A stretch of DNA of 8,580 bases from a bacterium MnTg04 (GTDB lineage Bacteria > Pseudomonadota > Gammaproteobacteria > Steroidobacterales > MnTg04), in contig BFAU01000054.1 in assembly GCA_008975185.1 (NCBI GenBank), positions 1-8,580 on the forward strand. Reading direction: 5' to 3'. Both the position numbers and the translations under genes were made by a program. Below, piece after piece: positions 7,215 to 8,580 of this stretch. The first letter of the stretch is position 1. Every line of letters starts with the position of its first letter. The notes under the pieces were generated by a model. It was not told the DNA's origin, searched no databases, and saw nothing but the letters and a program-made list of their open reading frames with translations.

Positions 7215-8466
7215 CCTGCGCCTGAGCCGGTATGAGTATTTCATTGGTCTGCGGTACCTCCGCTCGCACGGCGGCAACCGCTTCATTTCGTTTATCTCGA
7301 TGATCTCCATGCTCGGGATCGCCGTGGGAGTCGCGGTGTTGATCGTTGTCCTGTCGGTCATGAACGGCTTTGAGGAGGAGCTGCGCAGCCGCATTCTGTC
7401 GATGACGGCGCACGCGACCGTGTCCGGCGGTGAGCAGGGGCTCGATGACTGGGAGAGCGCCATTGGCATGGTCGAGGAGGACCCGCGCGTGCGCTCGGCA
7501 GCGCCGTTCATAGAAGGTGAGGCGATGCTGATCGGCGCAGACCAGGTTAGCGGCGTGCTGGTCAGGGGAGTCGTGCCGGAACGTGAGCGGGAAGTTTCCG
7601 CCGTGGCGGACTTGCTCGTGCAGGGCAGCCTGGCCGACCTCCAGGCGGGCAGCTACCGGATCGTGCTCGGCAGCGATCTTGCGCAACACCTGGCAACCCG
7701 GGTGGGCGACCACGTGATCATGGTCATCTCCCGTGGCCGCGTGACGCCGGCCGGGGTGTTTCCGCGAATGAGAAGATTCCGGGTCAGCGGAATTTTTCAT
7801 GCCGGCATGTACGAGTACGATCGCAACCAGGCTTTTATCCACATGGGCGATGCGGCCCGGCTTTTTCAACTGGGCGAATCGGTCAGCGGCGTCCGTCTCA
7901 GAATCAGCGACCCGCTGATCGCGCCAGAGGTCGTCCGTGATGTGGCCCCGCGGCTCGATGGCGCCATGTACATTTCAGACTGGACCCGCAGCCATGCCAA
8001 TTTTTTTCGTTCCATCCAGATTACCAAGTCGATGATGTTTGCGATCCTGCTCCTGATCATGGGCGTCGCCGCGTTCAACATCGTATCGACGCTGGTCATG
8101 GTGGTCAGGGACAAGCAGAGCGATATTTCCATTTTGCGGACCATGGGTGCAGGTTCGCTCAGCGTGATGAAGATATTCATGGTGCAAGGTATCCTGATCG
8201 GTGTCCTGGGTATATTGGGCGGGTTGCTTCTCGGCATCCTGATCGCGGTCAACCTGGAGTACCTGATCCAGGGCGTGGAAGCGCTGCTGCAGACCGACCT
8301 GCTGGCCGCGGATGTGTATTTCATCGGCGATCTGCCCGCGCGCGTGCATGCCATCGACCTGCTGAAGATTTGTACGACCGCTCTCGGCCTGTCATTTTTA
8401 TCGACCTTGTACCCGGCCTGGAGAGCGGCCCGGATTCAGCCCGCAGAGGTGTTGCGATATGAGTGA
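7207..8466 (+). CDS. lolC: Lipoprotein-releasing ABC transporter permease, LolC/LolE family (second copy, LolC-like hook)
   Basis: Second inner-membrane permease of the Lol complex, 419 residues, with membrane segments at about 33-54, 276-301, 322-350 and 384-402 around a periplasmic domain. It is a paralogue of the gene before it: in an ungapped comparison of residues 11-72 with residues 7-68 of the first permease I count 42 of 62 identities. Residues 180-191 read TPAGVFPRMRRF, the same spacing as the E. coli LolC hook (TPMGRIPSQRLF) that grips LolA, and AGSYRIVLGSDLAQHL (147-162) also follows LolC (PGKYNVILGEQLASQL). I therefore name it lolC, with the caution that symbols in this family are often assigned by position. 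The ATG at 7207 lies inside the end of the previous gene, with GAGG (7194-7197) 9 bases upstream. The frame is open to 7000, but that extension only shadows the first permease. It overlaps lolD by 8 bases. Confidence 0.92.
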   Translation: MTSLRLSRYEYFIGLRYLRSHGGNRFISFISMISMLGIAVGVAVLIVVLSVMNGFEEELRSRILSMTAHATVSGGEQGLDDWESAIGMVEEDPRVRSAAPFIEGEAMLIGADQVSGVLVRGVVPEREREVSAVADLLVQGSLADLQAGSYRIVLGSDLAQHLATRVGDHVIMVISRGRVTPAGVFPRMRRFRVSGIFHAGMYEYDRNQAFIHMGDAARLFQLGESVSGVRLRISDPLIAPEVVRDVAPRLDGAMYISDWTRSHANFFRSIQITKSMMFAILLLIMGVAAFNIVSTLVMVVRDKQSDISILRTMGAGSLSVMKIFMVQGILIGVLGILGGLLLGILIAVNLEYLIQGVEALLQTDLLAADVYFIGDLPARVHAIDLLKICTTALGLSFLSTLYPAWRAARIQPAEVLRYE

Positions 8467-8580
8467 AGGCCGGTCAGAGACCGACATCAATGCCCCGGTA
8501 CTCGAATGCCGTGGCCTGGTAAAGAACTTCCGCCAGCGCGACAAAACCGTGGAAGTATTGCGCGGTATTGATTTCACGGT
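8459..8580 (+). CDS. lolD: Lipoprotein-releasing ABC transporter ATPase LolD (N-terminus only)
   Basis: The first 40 codons of an ABC ATPase, cut by the right edge before the Walker A motif. The visible part, VLECRGLVKNFRQ (14-26) followed by VEVLRGIDFT (31-40), matches E. coli LolD (LLQCDNLCKRYQ and VLHNVSFS) strand by strand, with Phe24 at the aromatic position that stacks on the ATP base. Position directly after two LolC/E permeases makes LolD the natural call over other MacB-type ATPases. The ATG is inside the last codons of the second permease, with AGAGG (8445-8449) 9 bases upstream, so translation is probably coupled. Confidence 0.9.
   Translation, partial: MSEGRSETDINAPVLECRGLVKNFRQRDKTVEVLRGIDFT

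Overview
This GC-rich window looks like ordinary chromosomal DNA from a gammaproteobacterium. The evidence is an Mfd that follows the E. coli protein motif by motif, a LolCDE lipoprotein-export locus (found in diderm proteobacteria), and the AguA/AguB agmatine-to-putrescine pair. I cannot name a genus. I see no rRNA, tRNA, CRISPR array, insertion sequence, phage gene or toxin/defence module, and I do not think the window holds an undescribed system. The points worth a second look are local: gene order, junction architecture, an anomalous patch inside aguA, and a few candidate regulatory sites.

Minus strand, read right to left from 5733 to 1: a small exported protein of unknown function with a strong ribosome binding site (5733-5452), agmatine deiminase aguA (5397-4342), N-carbamoylputrescine amidase aguB (4327-3431), and the transcription-repair coupling factor mfd (3358 to beyond base 1, with its last few dozen codons outside the window). 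Gaps are 54, 14 and 72 bases and I see no intrinsic terminator between the genes, so one transcript is possible. AguA converts agmatine to N-carbamoylputrescine plus ammonia, and AguB converts that to putrescine, CO2 and ammonia. The link to mfd is probably only positional.

Plus strand, from 5961 to the right edge: two tandem LolC/LolE-family permeases (5961-7214 and 7207-8466), then the start of the ATPase LolD (8459 onward, cut by the window end). Together they should form the inner-membrane ABC complex that pulls outer-membrane lipoproteins out of the inner membrane and hands them to LolA. The order is permease, permease, ATPase, unlike the lolC-lolD-lolE order of E. coli. Consecutive genes overlap by 8 bases at both junctions, with the same layout. 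The hook region suggests that the second permease is the LolC-like, LolA-binding one and the first is LolE-like.

The two gene sets diverge from a 227-base intergenic region (5734-5960). It holds a plausible -10 element for the minus-strand genes, a 12-base perfect palindrome, and no clear Shine-Dalgarno for the lol genes.
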